Assembly (NCBI GenBank): GCA_914767715.1
Contig: OU612067.1
Coordinates: 13,523,001 to 13,587,000, forward strand
Direction: 5' to 3'
Source of the DNA: Membranipora membranacea
Lineage: Eukaryota > Bryozoa > Gymnolaemata > Cheilostomatida > Membraniporidae
DNA: 64,000 nucleotides
The first letter of the stretch is position 1, and every line of letters begins with the position of its first letter. The notes below the pieces were generated by a model. The model was given only the letters and a program-made list of their open reading frames with translations, had not been told where the DNA came from and did no database searches. A program made the position numbers and the translations under genes. Below, one piece after another: positions 52,278-63,453 of this stretch.

Positions 52278-52624
52278 GAGACTCTCGCAGAAATCATGGT
52301 TTAGATCTAGGCTATGATGGTTGGCTCTCCAGGATATTTTTGTCATAATGACAAATATTCACTATATTATACAGTTTCTCATTTCCTTCGAAACACGCTA
52401 TCAATAAGCCGAGATTTACAGAAAGATATGATACTCTATTTATCTAATCTGTATGTATTGTTTGAATAACAAGCCATGGCAGTTCAGTTGCATGCAAATA
52501 GTATTGAAAAATAATCCGAACTTGAAGACACTTTCATCAACAAAATCGTTCCTAGCAGACAAAATGCATCTGGGGGGGGGGGGGGCACCAATAATACCAT
52601 GACAATCTCAAATGTTGAAAAGCG

Positions 52625-55226
52625 CTACTTTCCACCAAAAAATGCAAACTTTGATGAGGTATTTTTATTGGGTGCTTTAGCTTGTTTTGTCCTCTGTTGG
52701 GCAGAGGAACTCTTTAATCGATCGACAACGTGTTTGTACTTCTCTAGCTCAATCTTTAGTTTCCAGTTGTCTCGATAAATCTTATATAGTTCTCCATTTT
52801 TACCAGTACCAAACGGGTATGGATAGTCACAATGTCTGATATCTTTCTCTAGTATGTTTATAGTGTCCTCTAGGATTTGTACTTTTAGGTTGCCGTACCC
52901 ATCAAATGGAGAAGGCTCTGCCAGCAGTCTGTATCAAATAAAACATATAACTACGTTTATAATGAATAAAAACATTTCTGTCCCGTCCACATTCAGGCAA
53001 CCTTCAACATATGCGGAATATACAAATAAAATCAAAATTACATTATCTGGAGAACCATATTTGGTTTGTTTGAACTCCTTTCCAATTAGCTTATGAACCA
53101 TAAGAAACTTCAGAAAGGTTAGAAAATAATTATGGTACTCAAAATCTTGTCTATCTCAGCACTGACCAGTCAAGTTGACAACGATTCTGGATTCTCAAAC
53201 TGGAACCTATATACGGTTATATATGATCTCAAACAGACCATGCCACTATGAGTTTTCAATGTTGTATATGCCAAATCAGTCTTAATTTAAGCAAGGAGTT
53301 AAATACACTCCTTGATTTAAGCCTACAACAGTAGTTTTCTAGATGAAGCCATATCAACACCATTTTCCTACACTGTTTTTTGTGCAAGATAACCTAATTG
53401 GAGAGAGGACAACCACTGTTAGAAAGCAGCCTGGAAAGCTTTCATTTTACTCTATATACTTCTGTAAACAAAGCGATGTGCCGGCTTGTACACCGGGAAG
53501 TGTTGTTCCAGGGGTACTTTTGACCAGAATTTTATAAGGAGTCACAATTTTCTTCATATGATGAGTGAATAATTACCCAGCTCTGAGCTTTTGTTCGAGA
53601 GGTGCCCGTAGCTCCTTGGATCTTCTTGGGCTGCATTTTATATTCAGTATCTCTTGTATGGGCTGCTGCATACGGTCCACTTCTTTGACAGCTTGATGTG
53701 CTCTACGATTTCCCTGTTCCATCAACTCATCAATCTGCTGATCAACAGGCCTCTCCAATGATACTCCTGCATAAAATGAACAACATATTATTATGTATTT
53801 TTTTAACATATCTAAAAAGGCATCAAGTAATAGTAGGAGTAGGTAGGAGGTTGCTCAGTTGGTTAGAGCGCCTCACCTGTAACACACAAGCGTGAGAGGT
53901 GCTTGGTTGCAGTCTAATGACTACTGGGCTCTGTGCCCCAGGTGTGCTCCGACCTGCCGCAAACTGAGAGCAACTTGGCGCCAAAGACAGCGGCTGCGCC
54001 AAAGACAGCGGCTGCGCCAAAGACAGCGGCTGCGCCAAAGACAGCGGCTGCGCCAAAGACAGCGGCTGCGCCAAAGACAGCGGCTGCGCCAAAGACAGCG
54101 GCTGCGCCAAAGACAGCGGCCCTTATTTCTCAATCTTGTGATCTTAACCAACATCAATAAAATCCAAGTGACGTTTTTCAGTTACAGTTTCAGTTATCTT
54201 TGGCTTTGGCTGAATTTGGGCCAACTGAATGTTCACTAGCTTTGGAGGGAGTTGATATAAATAAATGGGGATTAGTAAATTCTAGCTATCCATTAATTTC
54301 ATTATTTATTTTCTCCTGTGTCTACTTTACCCTTCCTGGCTGTACGACATGTTTGGGTTATAGGAATATCCACATTCCACAAAATATTTTTGCAATGATT
54401 TTAAAAAAAAAACATCCATATTTAGCTTATGAATAACGGGGAGTTTATTTGGACCTAACCTCTAGCACTCTCAAAGGCCTGCTTGTCTGATTTGAGTTTT
54501 GATTCCTGTTTTTCAATACTCTTCTTCCAAGCGTCTAACTCCTCGTGTTTCTTTTGGTTTGATGCTCTCACATATCCTAAAATTATTGATCCGACACCTT
54601 GTAAACCAATATTACATACACAAAAGGAATGCAAGACAGGATAAGATGAGACAAATACACAAGGAAATACCACCATTGACAGTTGACACCCTGGCTAGGC
54701 CTGAATAGGCCTGGCTATTAACATAGTTTTGGAATTTTAAAAAATGGTTTGAGAAAAAAACGTTATTAGTGGACTGCACCGCTTGTGTATTTGAATATGT
54801 ATAGGGACACATGAGACAATAGATTATCTAGGCTCTAAGGACACCATATTCTTTTGACAGCAGTAGACCTAGCAATAAATATTGATGCCGACAATAAATG
54901 TATGAATTGTTCCACCATTAAAGGCATTTGATTTTGCAAATATAAGCGCAAGCATACGTACATGACTGCATTGATTGTATGTTTAGGGCTGTACTTTTGC
55001 ATCAACGGGCCTAATTCAACAAAAGCTACGCAATCCATATCAATTTACCTGTAACTGCAAGCACTGCTATTGGGACAGCGATCCTCGCTGCAAGGTCGTG
55101 AGCCCCAGTCCATTCTCTGTTAGCATTGAGAATAGCGCTGCCAATATCCCACACCGCATTGATGATAGGATTACCCCCCGCCGGGCCACGATTCAAATCA
55201 TTTACATCATCAGGAGGGATGTTCAT
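52625..55226 (-). CDS. Single-pass membrane protein with coiled coil, family unknown
   Basis: Four exons, 55049-55226, 54460-54597, 53577-53766 and 52625-52928, join in frame to 269 residues. The N-terminus is short and proline/glycine-rich (MNIPPDDVNDLNRGPAGG). Residues about 46-69 form one membrane helix (AARIAVPIAVLAVTGVGSII), which is split by an intron. Residues about 72-110 are charged and helical (HEELDAWKKSIEKQESKL), as are about 111-165 (QQIDELMEQGNRRAHQAV) and about 180-245 (NLKVQILEDTINILEKD, WKLKIELEKYKHVVDRL), a likely coiled coil. The tail is basic and ends FAFFGGK. The ATG follows an acceptor directly, so an untranslated 5' exon is expected; an upstream coding exon cannot be excluded. 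I recognise no family. The frame and splice phases fit throughout, so I consider the gene real. Confidence 0.75.
53846..54160 (+). mobile_element. SINE-like sequence with an internal 18-bp satellite
   Basis: An A-box-like TGCTCAGTTGGTTAGAGCG (from about 53852) and a weak B-box-like GGTTGCAGTC (about 53905) mark a tRNA-like head. They are followed by a body and, after the tandem repeat, a tail with AATAAA (about 54156). It lies in an intron of the coiled-coil gene. The B box is degenerate, so the call is tentative. Confidence 0.45.
53979..54120. repeat. 18-bp tandem repeat, 8 copies
   Basis: AAAGACAGCGGCTGCGCC is repeated with no differences that I can see, starting at 53983, 54001, 54019, 54037, 54055, 54073, 54091 and 54109. 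It is GC-rich in an AT-rich region. Because 18 is divisible by 3, it creates open frames in several registers on both strands (for example APKTAA repeated). These are artefacts of the repeat, not genes. Confidence 0.95.
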
Positions 55227-56681
55227 TCTACAAGTAGGAAAGCTATGCACTGTAAACAGCATGGAAAATTTCATTATTTGCTTGCATTTTAACGCACAGA
55301 CAGCAACACATCATAAAATCTAGACATTCAAAGGGGAGGGTTGGTTGATCAAGGACAAAGCATAGCAAAGTATGTAAGATGTTTGTAGGCATGCAGCCCA
55401 AGTTAAGGTCTGCGTGACATGTTACTCTAGTCCCTGGTGTGGTTATACAGGTGCATAACATTGACTGTGTACCTCTTGCACACTGTTGACAATAGTAAGT
55501 ATGTATTGGCATGCATGGGTTGGGGACAAAATCCCAGGGCACACTGTGGCTGTTCAGCAGATTTACTGGTCTGAATGCTCATGCATTATATTTATTTTGA
55601 TTGCATAACTATCTATATATGTTCTTACATTGAGTAGTAGGCTGTGAATAGATGTTCTTCTGACTTTTGGATGTACACCTGATTGACCAGTTTCCAGCAA
55701 CCACTGAAGAAAATACTCCCAATTTTGACAACAGTGCAGAAACCTAGTGGGATTTCGAGCTAAATATAGAGGAAGATTTGATGAGCCAATTAATGACTGG
55801 GGATGCTTCATTTGTCCAATGAAATTGTGTAGTCTGTTATTTTCTAAATAACCACGAGCCCACTTCAGGTTATTATTCATTTCCGGTTTGTCTGAATTGA
55901 TTTATTTCCAACTTTACACTTTTTTACAAGTTCTTTTTCAATTTTGCAGTGTGTTTGTTATCTAATTGGGTTAGGTAGAGTATTCTAAGATTTCCAATAA
56001 CCTATCCAAAACCTGATAGATCTGCTCCATTCAGGTCTTCTTCGCCAGGACACAAATATAAAAAAAGGGACATGAATGAGTGAGGCTCAAAGTCATATAT
56101 ATCATCATAAAATTATCATTATTTTATGAGCTTTGAGGAGTGAAGGGGAACTTGCCAACATCACATCACTAGACCAACTTACTGAACGTCTTATAAATTT
56201 CACTAACCATATATATCCCCTATCACAAACACAAGCAAAAGTGCCTGCTTGGTGGATACTGTCCCTACCCCAATAGTGCCAATAGTACTATAGTGGGCTT
56301 GTATTTAGCTGTAGTCCCTGAATAATATGTCAATTGTGGTTAGATGATAAGTTCGATGCAAGAGGTGCGCGTGTTTTTTTTAAAATTAATTTTCTTGAGA
56401 GAGTCCGGAAGCTGCACTATATATAAGTCTGAAGAAGTTAGAACCGTAACAGTGAAAAATGATTTGCTTCCAAAAAAATCTCCTGGATAGATAAAATTAA
56501 TACTAAATATAACTTCATAGTTTGGTTTGTCAACCTTCGAATCTGGAAGTTGAATAAGTAACACAAATAACACTTCATGTCTTTTCAGGCATGATATCAT
56601 GACATAATAAGTTGCATGGCTGAGTGTTGCACAGCAGATATATTAAGCTCACACACGGATACTTCAGCATATACTGAGATC
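55227..56681. other. Divergent intergenic region
   Basis: Lies between the coiled-coil gene (minus) and TMEM68 (plus), so both promoters are expected here. An open frame of 105 codons at 55563-55880 on the minus strand has no recognisable content. Confidence 0.4.
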
Positions 56682-59600
56682 ATGGAGAGAATTATAGAGA
56701 CATTACACTGGGTCTACTATTTCAGCACGGGTAAGTGTATTCCTTTGTTACCAATTAAAACCTACTTTAAATTAATTTGAAAAATTGTCGCTGAAAGTGT
56801 TTTCTAAACATGTAATCAATTAAAAAAAATCAAATGATATGCAGAATTTATTAAAAGTGATTGACATTTTTCTCCACACAGGGTAGCTGTTTGCTTCGTT
56901 TGGTGGGTATGGCATGGTATACAATGAACATAATCGCCATATTTATTAGGACATACATTCATGTGGCAATCATAATTATATTACGGACTATATGTAGGCC
57001 TAATATATTCATCAACAAAACATTCACAAAATATATCAAAAGTAAATCCTAGTTGATTAATTACCTCATTATTACTTTTTTTGTTTCAGAGCTGCTGTAC
57101 ACATATTTTGTGTGGTTAGTTGGAGATATTGGTGGTTTTGACCCTGACCTTGTCCTGGAGTACATCGGCCTTGTCTGGTATCCGATTATCTGTTTCTTGG
57201 TACTTCCTGTTGTCATAGTGATATTACTGTATGCATCAGCGCTTTTTCTCACTGTATACAAATGGAGAAGCGAACTTCATGAGGCATACCATCATAACTT
57301 TTGGGACGGAGCCCGCCAGACACTCGCAGTGCTGTGGGAAGCACAAGCTACAGTGTGGCATGGTGAGTAGTTTTTTTACGTAAAACATTATACTTACGTG
57401 TCCACCCATACAATGATTTGTGGATGTGATACTTCATTTCTATTATTATTGTGTAGCTACTTAGCCCACCAACTCTAAACTATTTGACATTATACTTAGC
57501 CACTTCAACAAGGCCATGCCTCTTGATTCTGATATGTTGCTTGTTTTGCAGCTTATCTGCAGGTCACATGACTTGTTCAATTATACTTGTGTCACTATAG
57601 TGTACACAGTGTACCGGATTCGTAAGCTAGTCAGTTTCTTACAACATGATTCTTTGCCCAATTTGCACACTGTACATAATTGAATTACATACCCTAGAGG
57701 CAGAAAACAAGCGGTTTATATTTATGAGTGTAGGTTCATGAAAACTCGATAACCGATAATTGTTCCAACAAAATTGTATTATTTTTACTGTAGCATTTAT
57801 AGTCATAGCTAAGATAATGTGGTAAGAAATCAAAGCTTTAAAAAGAATATATGCTAGAGGTTAAAGATTGATGCTTAGATCTGTATGCTAAGACTACAAG
57901 CCAAATTGGAATGATGTACTAATCCATATCTTAATTCTAAAGGGTGCCACAGACGCCTGTTTTTGTTGACGAAATCTAACATGTTATCAGTTGGTGTTGG
58001 CAGTGACAGCAGGGAGGGTGGGAGACCTCCCTGGTGACAGTAAAATTGGAAAGCTTGATATTCTTATCAGATCTATGACGAGTGGTCTTCTTTTTTTAAA
58101 TGCAAATGTAACTCTCAATCATTTTTTCCTTACCTTTTTGTTCCGTACATAGAAAGGATACATTTATGTTTTATTTAGCTGGCAGTGATGACAGTTGATG
58201 ATTAAAAGAAATGGTAATAACTCAAAAATCTACCATAATACCTCACCTATAAGGCGCGTGCCTTATAGGTGAAGCCTATAAGAGAGGAGCATATAGGCGC
58301 GGCTATCATTTGAAACATTTTTATATTTGACTTGGACCAAAACCTCGCCTTACAAGCAGGATGAATAGAGGCTGAGTAGTGTGAATAGGCTGAATAGGCT
58401 GAATAGACAGTTTTCTGAGCTCTTATTTATGGCTCAATTCGGAGTTGTCCTTTCTCCAGTTTGGTACTTTTAACCCACGCCACATAGGAATAACCTTCTG
58501 AAATAGGGTTATCTTGATAACAGCTTATGTTAGGATAAAAATGGGTTTTGATACAGAGTCTGCACCATTGAAAACCATGTGAGACAAGGTTTCCAAATCA
58601 TTGGAGGCTTGAATGTTGATAAATCTTATGTTTAGTGACGAAACTCATGGAAAATTCTGCCAAATTGTCCGCAAAACAGGCCGAAAATGCTATAATTGAC
58701 TATCCAAATACTAAAATTCTTTCCCAAACTATGTCTATATGAGTTTTCAATGCTGCAGATTCTGAATCAAAAATAATTTTTATCCTATTATAAGCGGTTA
58801 TCATGATAACCCTCTTTTCAGCACGTTTTTCCTATGCGGCGTGGGTTAAAAGTACCAAACTGGAGAGAGGAAAACTCCGAATTGAGGCCTAAATCAGAGC
58901 TCAGAAAACCGTCTATAGGTACAAGAGGCTGAATAGCTCAGTACTTTGTAAACATGAGGTTGCGAGTTCGAATCTTATGGAGGTCAGTTCTCCTTTCAAA
59001 GGGGTGCCTTATAGCTGTGGGGTCCCTTATAACCGGGGCATTTTTATGTTTTCCGAGGGAGGTGCTTCACTTATAAGGCCGGTGCCTTATAAGTGAGGTA
59101 TTACGGTAATATACTTTTTGTGCTCTATTATCAGCTATAATACTTCAGATTTTACTCATTTTGAGTTTGTTTATTATCAAATGCAGCCCTTTTTCTCGTC
59201 TTATCTTCTGAGTAATTGTGTGTCATTTACACAATCAATTATAATATGCAAGCAAGTTTGACTTCACCTTAGAACTAAAGGGAAAACTTTACTCGTCTTT
59301 GATTATACGATGCGGTATCATCAGACTTTATAACATCGAATGATGGTTGAATTGATTGAATGATGATATTCTGCGCTTGAAAATCCACCCTAAATACTAG
59401 TTGAATTTAATTTTTACCAAGTGCAGTGTTGCCGAATCAAAAACCATGCTCGCTTTATTCAAATAGCTTGTTTAAATATTTGTGAAGCAGATTTTGAAGA
59501 ACAAGAAAAATTCATGGTAGTATGGCCTGAATATCCTTCCCTTTTTTATTTATAAATGTACATTCCAGGATACGAGGTTCAAGGATTGGAGAATATACCT

Positions 59601-61170
59601 GATAGTGGCCCTGCACTGATAGTGTACTACCACGGAGCTATCCCTCTAGATGTATATTATCTCATAGCAAAAATATATCTCAATAAAAGAAGACTGATAT
59701 ACCCAATAGGGGATAGATTCCTCTTCTATATACCAGGTAAGACATAACAAACAAAAATAAGCTAGCAAAATATTAACTCTTTTGCCCTCACCATGTATAC
59801 TTGTTTGAAGGGTAAGCAAGGTAGCTGCTTGATAACACAGCTTTGATATAGGCCCACACTGACATCGAGACTACACTATTGACATGTGTATCTCTAATCG
59901 TAAGTTATTTTAGTGTGAGTTCCTATAATGTTCCAACTCTTAATTACTGAAATCGTCCTCAGGTCGTCGCACCAAATTCCTTGTGATGGTACTCATGCTA
60001 TGTGAATTAATTCACTCTCTATCGATCCGAGATATACATGCAATAGCATATCACTTCATCAGTGTGATATAAGCTTTCTTACACAGTGTAAATGGGAAAA
60101 GTTGGTCCTGCTGATGATGTTTTTGTGTGTATATAGTATCTGTGGTTGATTCACAGGTTAACTCGTAAAAAGGGTTGGGTTTATTGAGCTATGAGCTATG
60201 ACATTGTTTGGGTTAATTTTTTTTATACTGGAAACAAATGGATTCACAATTTCAGTGCTCACCTCTCCTACCTGATAGTTACATTATTTTTTCTCTATTG
60301 TAGGTTTTCAAACATTAATGAAGGTTTTCCAGGTTCAAGCTGGTACTAGGGAGAGCTGTACTAAACTACTACAGGTGAGTGGTCCATTAATTCATCTACC
60401 GAATCATCTGAGCGATGGTCATAGATTAAAATGATGACGATTGCTTTGATGTTAAGGCATTCTCAGTCTCCACTATTATAAGAGCCTGGTGACCTGTTAG
60501 AGAGGGTCATAAAGTTTGAATTTGTCATAAAGACCGAGTCAATGTCTCATCCTTGTATGGAATGTAAAGCCACCAACCAATGTCGTGCAAAAAGTTTCAA
60601 ATTGTCAAAGTCACACAGTTTTTTATTTGAACAACATACCTACTTTAATTTAGAATCTAGTCATGATCAAACGATTAGCAGAGTTATTAAATAACAAAAA
60701 TAAAATCTAAGAAAATAATACCATGAAAGTTTTTATCCTGTAGCTTGACTCAGTTTTGCCAAGCAGGAAATGAATTATCAAATTATTGAAACATCAACAG
60801 AACATCCTCTCGTCTAAGCACTATTTTCCGACCCAAGACCTGCAAGACTCAAAAACGTGCCAAATCATTTTTTCCAACTTTAATGTCTTATTTTAACAAC
60901 ATACAATCTTAACCTTTCCTAGTCCATATATTAATTAATGTACTCAATTTTATCATTCTCAAATACCGAATGTATATATAAACTGAAACTGAAACTGTTC
61001 GATTGTTGTTTTAATAACGGCATCATACTAGTCATCCCCAATACTTACAGGAAGGGAATATAGTGGCTATATCCCCGGGAGGAGTGAGAGAAGCCCTGTT
61101 TAGCCATAATTATGAGCTTATCTGGAATAAGAGGCAAGGCTTTGCGAAGGTCGCTCTCGACTCAAAAGCT
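56682..61170 (+). CDS. TMEM68: TMEM68 acyltransferase-like protein, first 227 codons (partial)
   Basis: Endoplasmic-reticulum glycerolipid acyltransferase of the LPLAT superfamily, linked in mammals to triacylglycerol synthesis independent of DGAT1/2. Exons 56682-56730, 57090-57362, 59569-59736, 60304-60374 and 61051-61170 join in frame. Membrane segments lie near residues 18-75, including a long one (YPIICFLVLPVVIVILLYAS). WDGARQTLAVLWEAQATVWHG leads into the catalytic region. H129 and D135 in YYHGAIPLD form the catalytic His-Asp motif, and SPGGVREAL (195-203) is the substrate-binding motif. The last exon seen ends KVALDSKA at a good donor (gtgagt). Vertebrate TMEM68 has roughly 100 more residues. 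No continuing exon is visible before 64000, so the rest should lie beyond the window unless the gene is truncated. Confidence 0.92.
58231..59108. mobile_element. DNA transposon-like element with inner nested element
   Basis: Termini TACCATAATACCTCACCTAT and, inverted, TACCGTAATACCTCACTTAT share about 45 bases including TATAAGGC, flanked by TA. At 878 bp it has no coding capacity. The ends resemble pogo/Tigger-type (Tc1-mariner) termini; this is a guess from pattern. It lies in a TMEM68 intron. A tRNA-like stretch with a B box (GTTCGAATC, about 58966-58974) is inside it, near the right end. Confidence 0.7.
58404..58915. mobile_element. Inner element with about 87-bp or longer terminal inverted repeats
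   Basis: The left arm from TAGACAGTTTTCTGAGCTC (58404) and the inverted right arm ending at 58915 match over at least 87 bases at roughly 88%, including CCAGTTTGGTACTTTTAACC. A further match around GGGTTATC...GATAACC extends the arms toward 130 bases. It sits inside the larger element, implying insertion after it. Confidence 0.75.
59855..60066. mobile_element. MITE-like element, family 1, copy B
   Basis: CACACTGA...TCAGTGTG termini and the same interior blocks as copy A (6352-6565), 212 bp, in the TMEM68 intron before exon 60304-60374. Confidence 0.75.
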
Positions 61171-61494
61171 GTGAGTATATACCCAACATGAACAGAAAAT
61201 CGTTCTGTTGAAATCGCTGCTCGTAGAATCATGGTGTTTGTGGTCTAACTAATAACATATTTGGGAACTAGGAGACACATTTCACTAGTGAACCCTTTGG
61301 AGTTTGAAACGTAATCTTTGTATGTATGTATTTTTATGTATTTAAACCAATTTCTGTAGATTAGGAAATTTATGGAAAGGACAATCCATTTGATTAAATG
61401 TGACTTCACCGTATTCTCATGGGTTGACCTGAAGCATACCTCCCAGTTCGCGAACTGAGCCCAAGGGTTCAGTTCGCGCTGAGCTGTTTGAAAT

Positions 61495-61560
61495 ACAGCG
61501 AGCTGGCTTGGCTGAGCGATTGTCTAAAGAGCCCCTGGTTCAAGTCCAGTTGTCGGCAGA
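61495..61560 (+). mobile_element. tRNA-like (SINE head) sequence
   Basis: TGGCTTGGCTGAGCGATTG (A-box-like, from 61504) and GGTTCAAGTCC (B box, 61537-61547) are spaced as in a polymerase III promoter. No acceptor stem pairs properly, so it is not called as a tRNA gene. The CAGTTCGC-rich sequence just before it may be part of the same element. Confidence 0.45.
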
Positions 61561-62107
61561 TGTTTTTGAAGTTTCATCTTGAGCTCAATACATGGGAATA
61601 GATGCATATTTCGAGGACGAGCCAAGAGGTGACAACTCGGTTCGAGCTCACAATTTACATGGAACCATAGTGATTATGGAGCATCAGCGTTTTATATTAG
61701 CCCACAGGTCCTATTTATCCAGGAGTTAGAAAGTACGAATCTTCAATCTGGTCAAGTTCTGTCATGCTGGTCCCTTCGAGGCTCTGCACTGCATCATCGA
61801 CGTAATAAAAGTTTGAGAATTGCATGGTTCTGCTATGGGTTTTGATGGAATAATATATTATCGTTGTTATATAAGATTATAACAGTGCATACACAGAAAA
61901 TTCTTACTCAGGAGAATCCTACTGTGCTAGTTGTGTGACTGTGAAAGTGAAATTCTATAGAAAATGACTATTTGCAACTATTGAATGCACACAAAAATAG
62001 AGAAATAATATATGGAGATAATTGTCTGCAATTTTTATCGATACATACACATGAATTCTTTCAATATATTGTTTCGAATGTCACTCCTGAGGTACAACAA
62101 TGCTTTG

Positions 62108-63453
62108 CTATGTTTGGGTGGACACATCTCTTGTACTGTTGTTACGGGTTGTTACCACTAGCTGCTCAACCCCACGCGCAGCAGCTGTGGCCCCGGCAGC
62201 TATACCCACTTGTGTAGTGGCAGCCATCCCTGCGGCACCTGTAGGAATAGAAACAAAGAATGTCATATTTTACTTTTCACATAACGTTTCGATAACCGAT
62301 GTCAAATGGCGGGTTATTCTCATCTACTGTCTCCAACAGTGTTAATAGCACTAGTATGGACCAGTACTTAGCTTGGTTAGGGTGGATGATTTGATTTCAA
62401 TATCTCGTTAAAACTCTCACTAACAAGAAGCTTGAAAACTGCAGCTTGTCTCACTCCTCCTCTACCTGAAGCTTATCAGGAAGGGGGGTAGGGGCAGTTC
62501 TGAATGCCGACAAATTCGACCAAATGTTATCTTGGTTTTTTGTCTTGTATGACAGTAGAAGGGATCAGAGCAAGGTGTTAGAGCACACTGATCATGTGAT
62601 ATACTATTGCATGTTTATCCCTGATCGAAAGAGAGTAAATAAGTTCACTTAGCTTGAGTACCATCAGGAGGAATTTGGAATTAGGGGCAGGAACGCGTGT
62701 GGTATTCATACTGAGTAATGAATCTTATTACCAGAGATACACATGCTAATAATGCAGTCTCGATGATAGTGTAGTGTTGGTGGCTCCTTGATAGAGAAAA
62801 ATCTGATTTACTTTCACTTACCTGCTGATGTCATCATTGAGAAAACTCCACTTGTAGCTCCTCCATAGATGGCGCTTTGTGCTGCTGCAGCGGCTGATCC
62901 GGCTACTACACCACCAGCACCAAATCCTGCTGCCGCTAAGATATAAAATTTATTATACGATTGAATTCTGAGCAAAACTAAATCATGTACTCAATACAGG
63001 GCTAAAGCCACCGAACATGTCCCTCAAAGATATCGTTTAAATCCTCACATTAGTGCTCAGTTTGGCGGTAATGCCTGTCTTCATTCCTCAATCCCTATTT
63101 TCCTCACCCTCTTCCCTCGGAGCTCAGTCTGCTCACACTCAGTGTTAAGCAAGCTGTATTCCTCAATCTCACACTCACAAAAGGAAGGTATGACCCCCCT
63201 TCCCCCACACTATAAGTATGTCCTTGAATCTCTGAAACACTTTTTGAATGTGTGTAAGGACTGTCACAGGCCACTTACCTAATGCAGCCGGGGCAGCTAC
63301 AAATCCTACAAGTAGCCCTCCGACAGCATATCCTGTATATTTAAGAGCTGTCTTGGCTATTTCCTTCTTTTGCTCTGCTGTCATTTCCTGTGGCTCACCA
63401 GCTCCATCAGCAGGCTCGCCAACAGGATCTGTCTGTGTCCCTATCGAAGGCAT
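62108..63453 (-). CDS. ISG12/IFI27/IFI6-like small membrane protein
   Basis: Small Gly/Ala-rich membrane protein of the Ifi-6-16 family. In vertebrates these are interferon-induced, act at mitochondrial or ER membranes, and affect apoptosis and antiviral defence. Three exons, 63279-63453, 62822-62935 and 62108-62238, give 139 residues. A soluble acidic head (about 1-38, GTQTDPVGEPADGAGEPQEM) precedes the family core: YAVGGLLVGFVAAPAAL, GFGAGGVVAGSAAAAAQSAI, then SGVFSMMTSAGAAGMA. A Ser/Thr/Asn-rich tail follows. Intron positions fall between the hydrophobic segments. It is on the strand opposite TMEM68. No promoter element such as an interferon-response site was identified. Confidence 0.85.
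62584..62774. mobile_element. MITE-like element, family 1, copy C (inverted)
   Basis: The reverse complement of copies A and B, about 190 bp, with a CACACTGA terminus at 62584. The other end is degraded (GATGATAGTGTAG). It lies in intron 2 of the ISG12-like gene. Confidence 0.7.

Noticed and set aside
53979-54120. CRISPR-like repeat array
   Set aside because: The units are contiguous with no unique spacers, and the host is an animal; this is a minisatellite.
53892-54239. Several overlapping open frames over the 18-bp repeat
   Set aside because: A repeat unit divisible by 3 without stops keeps frames open on both strands; not coding evidence.
55563-55880. 105-codon minus-strand open frame upstream of the coiled-coil gene
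   Set aside because: No recognisable domain and no splice connection to the 55049-55226 exon; may be chance or repeat-derived.
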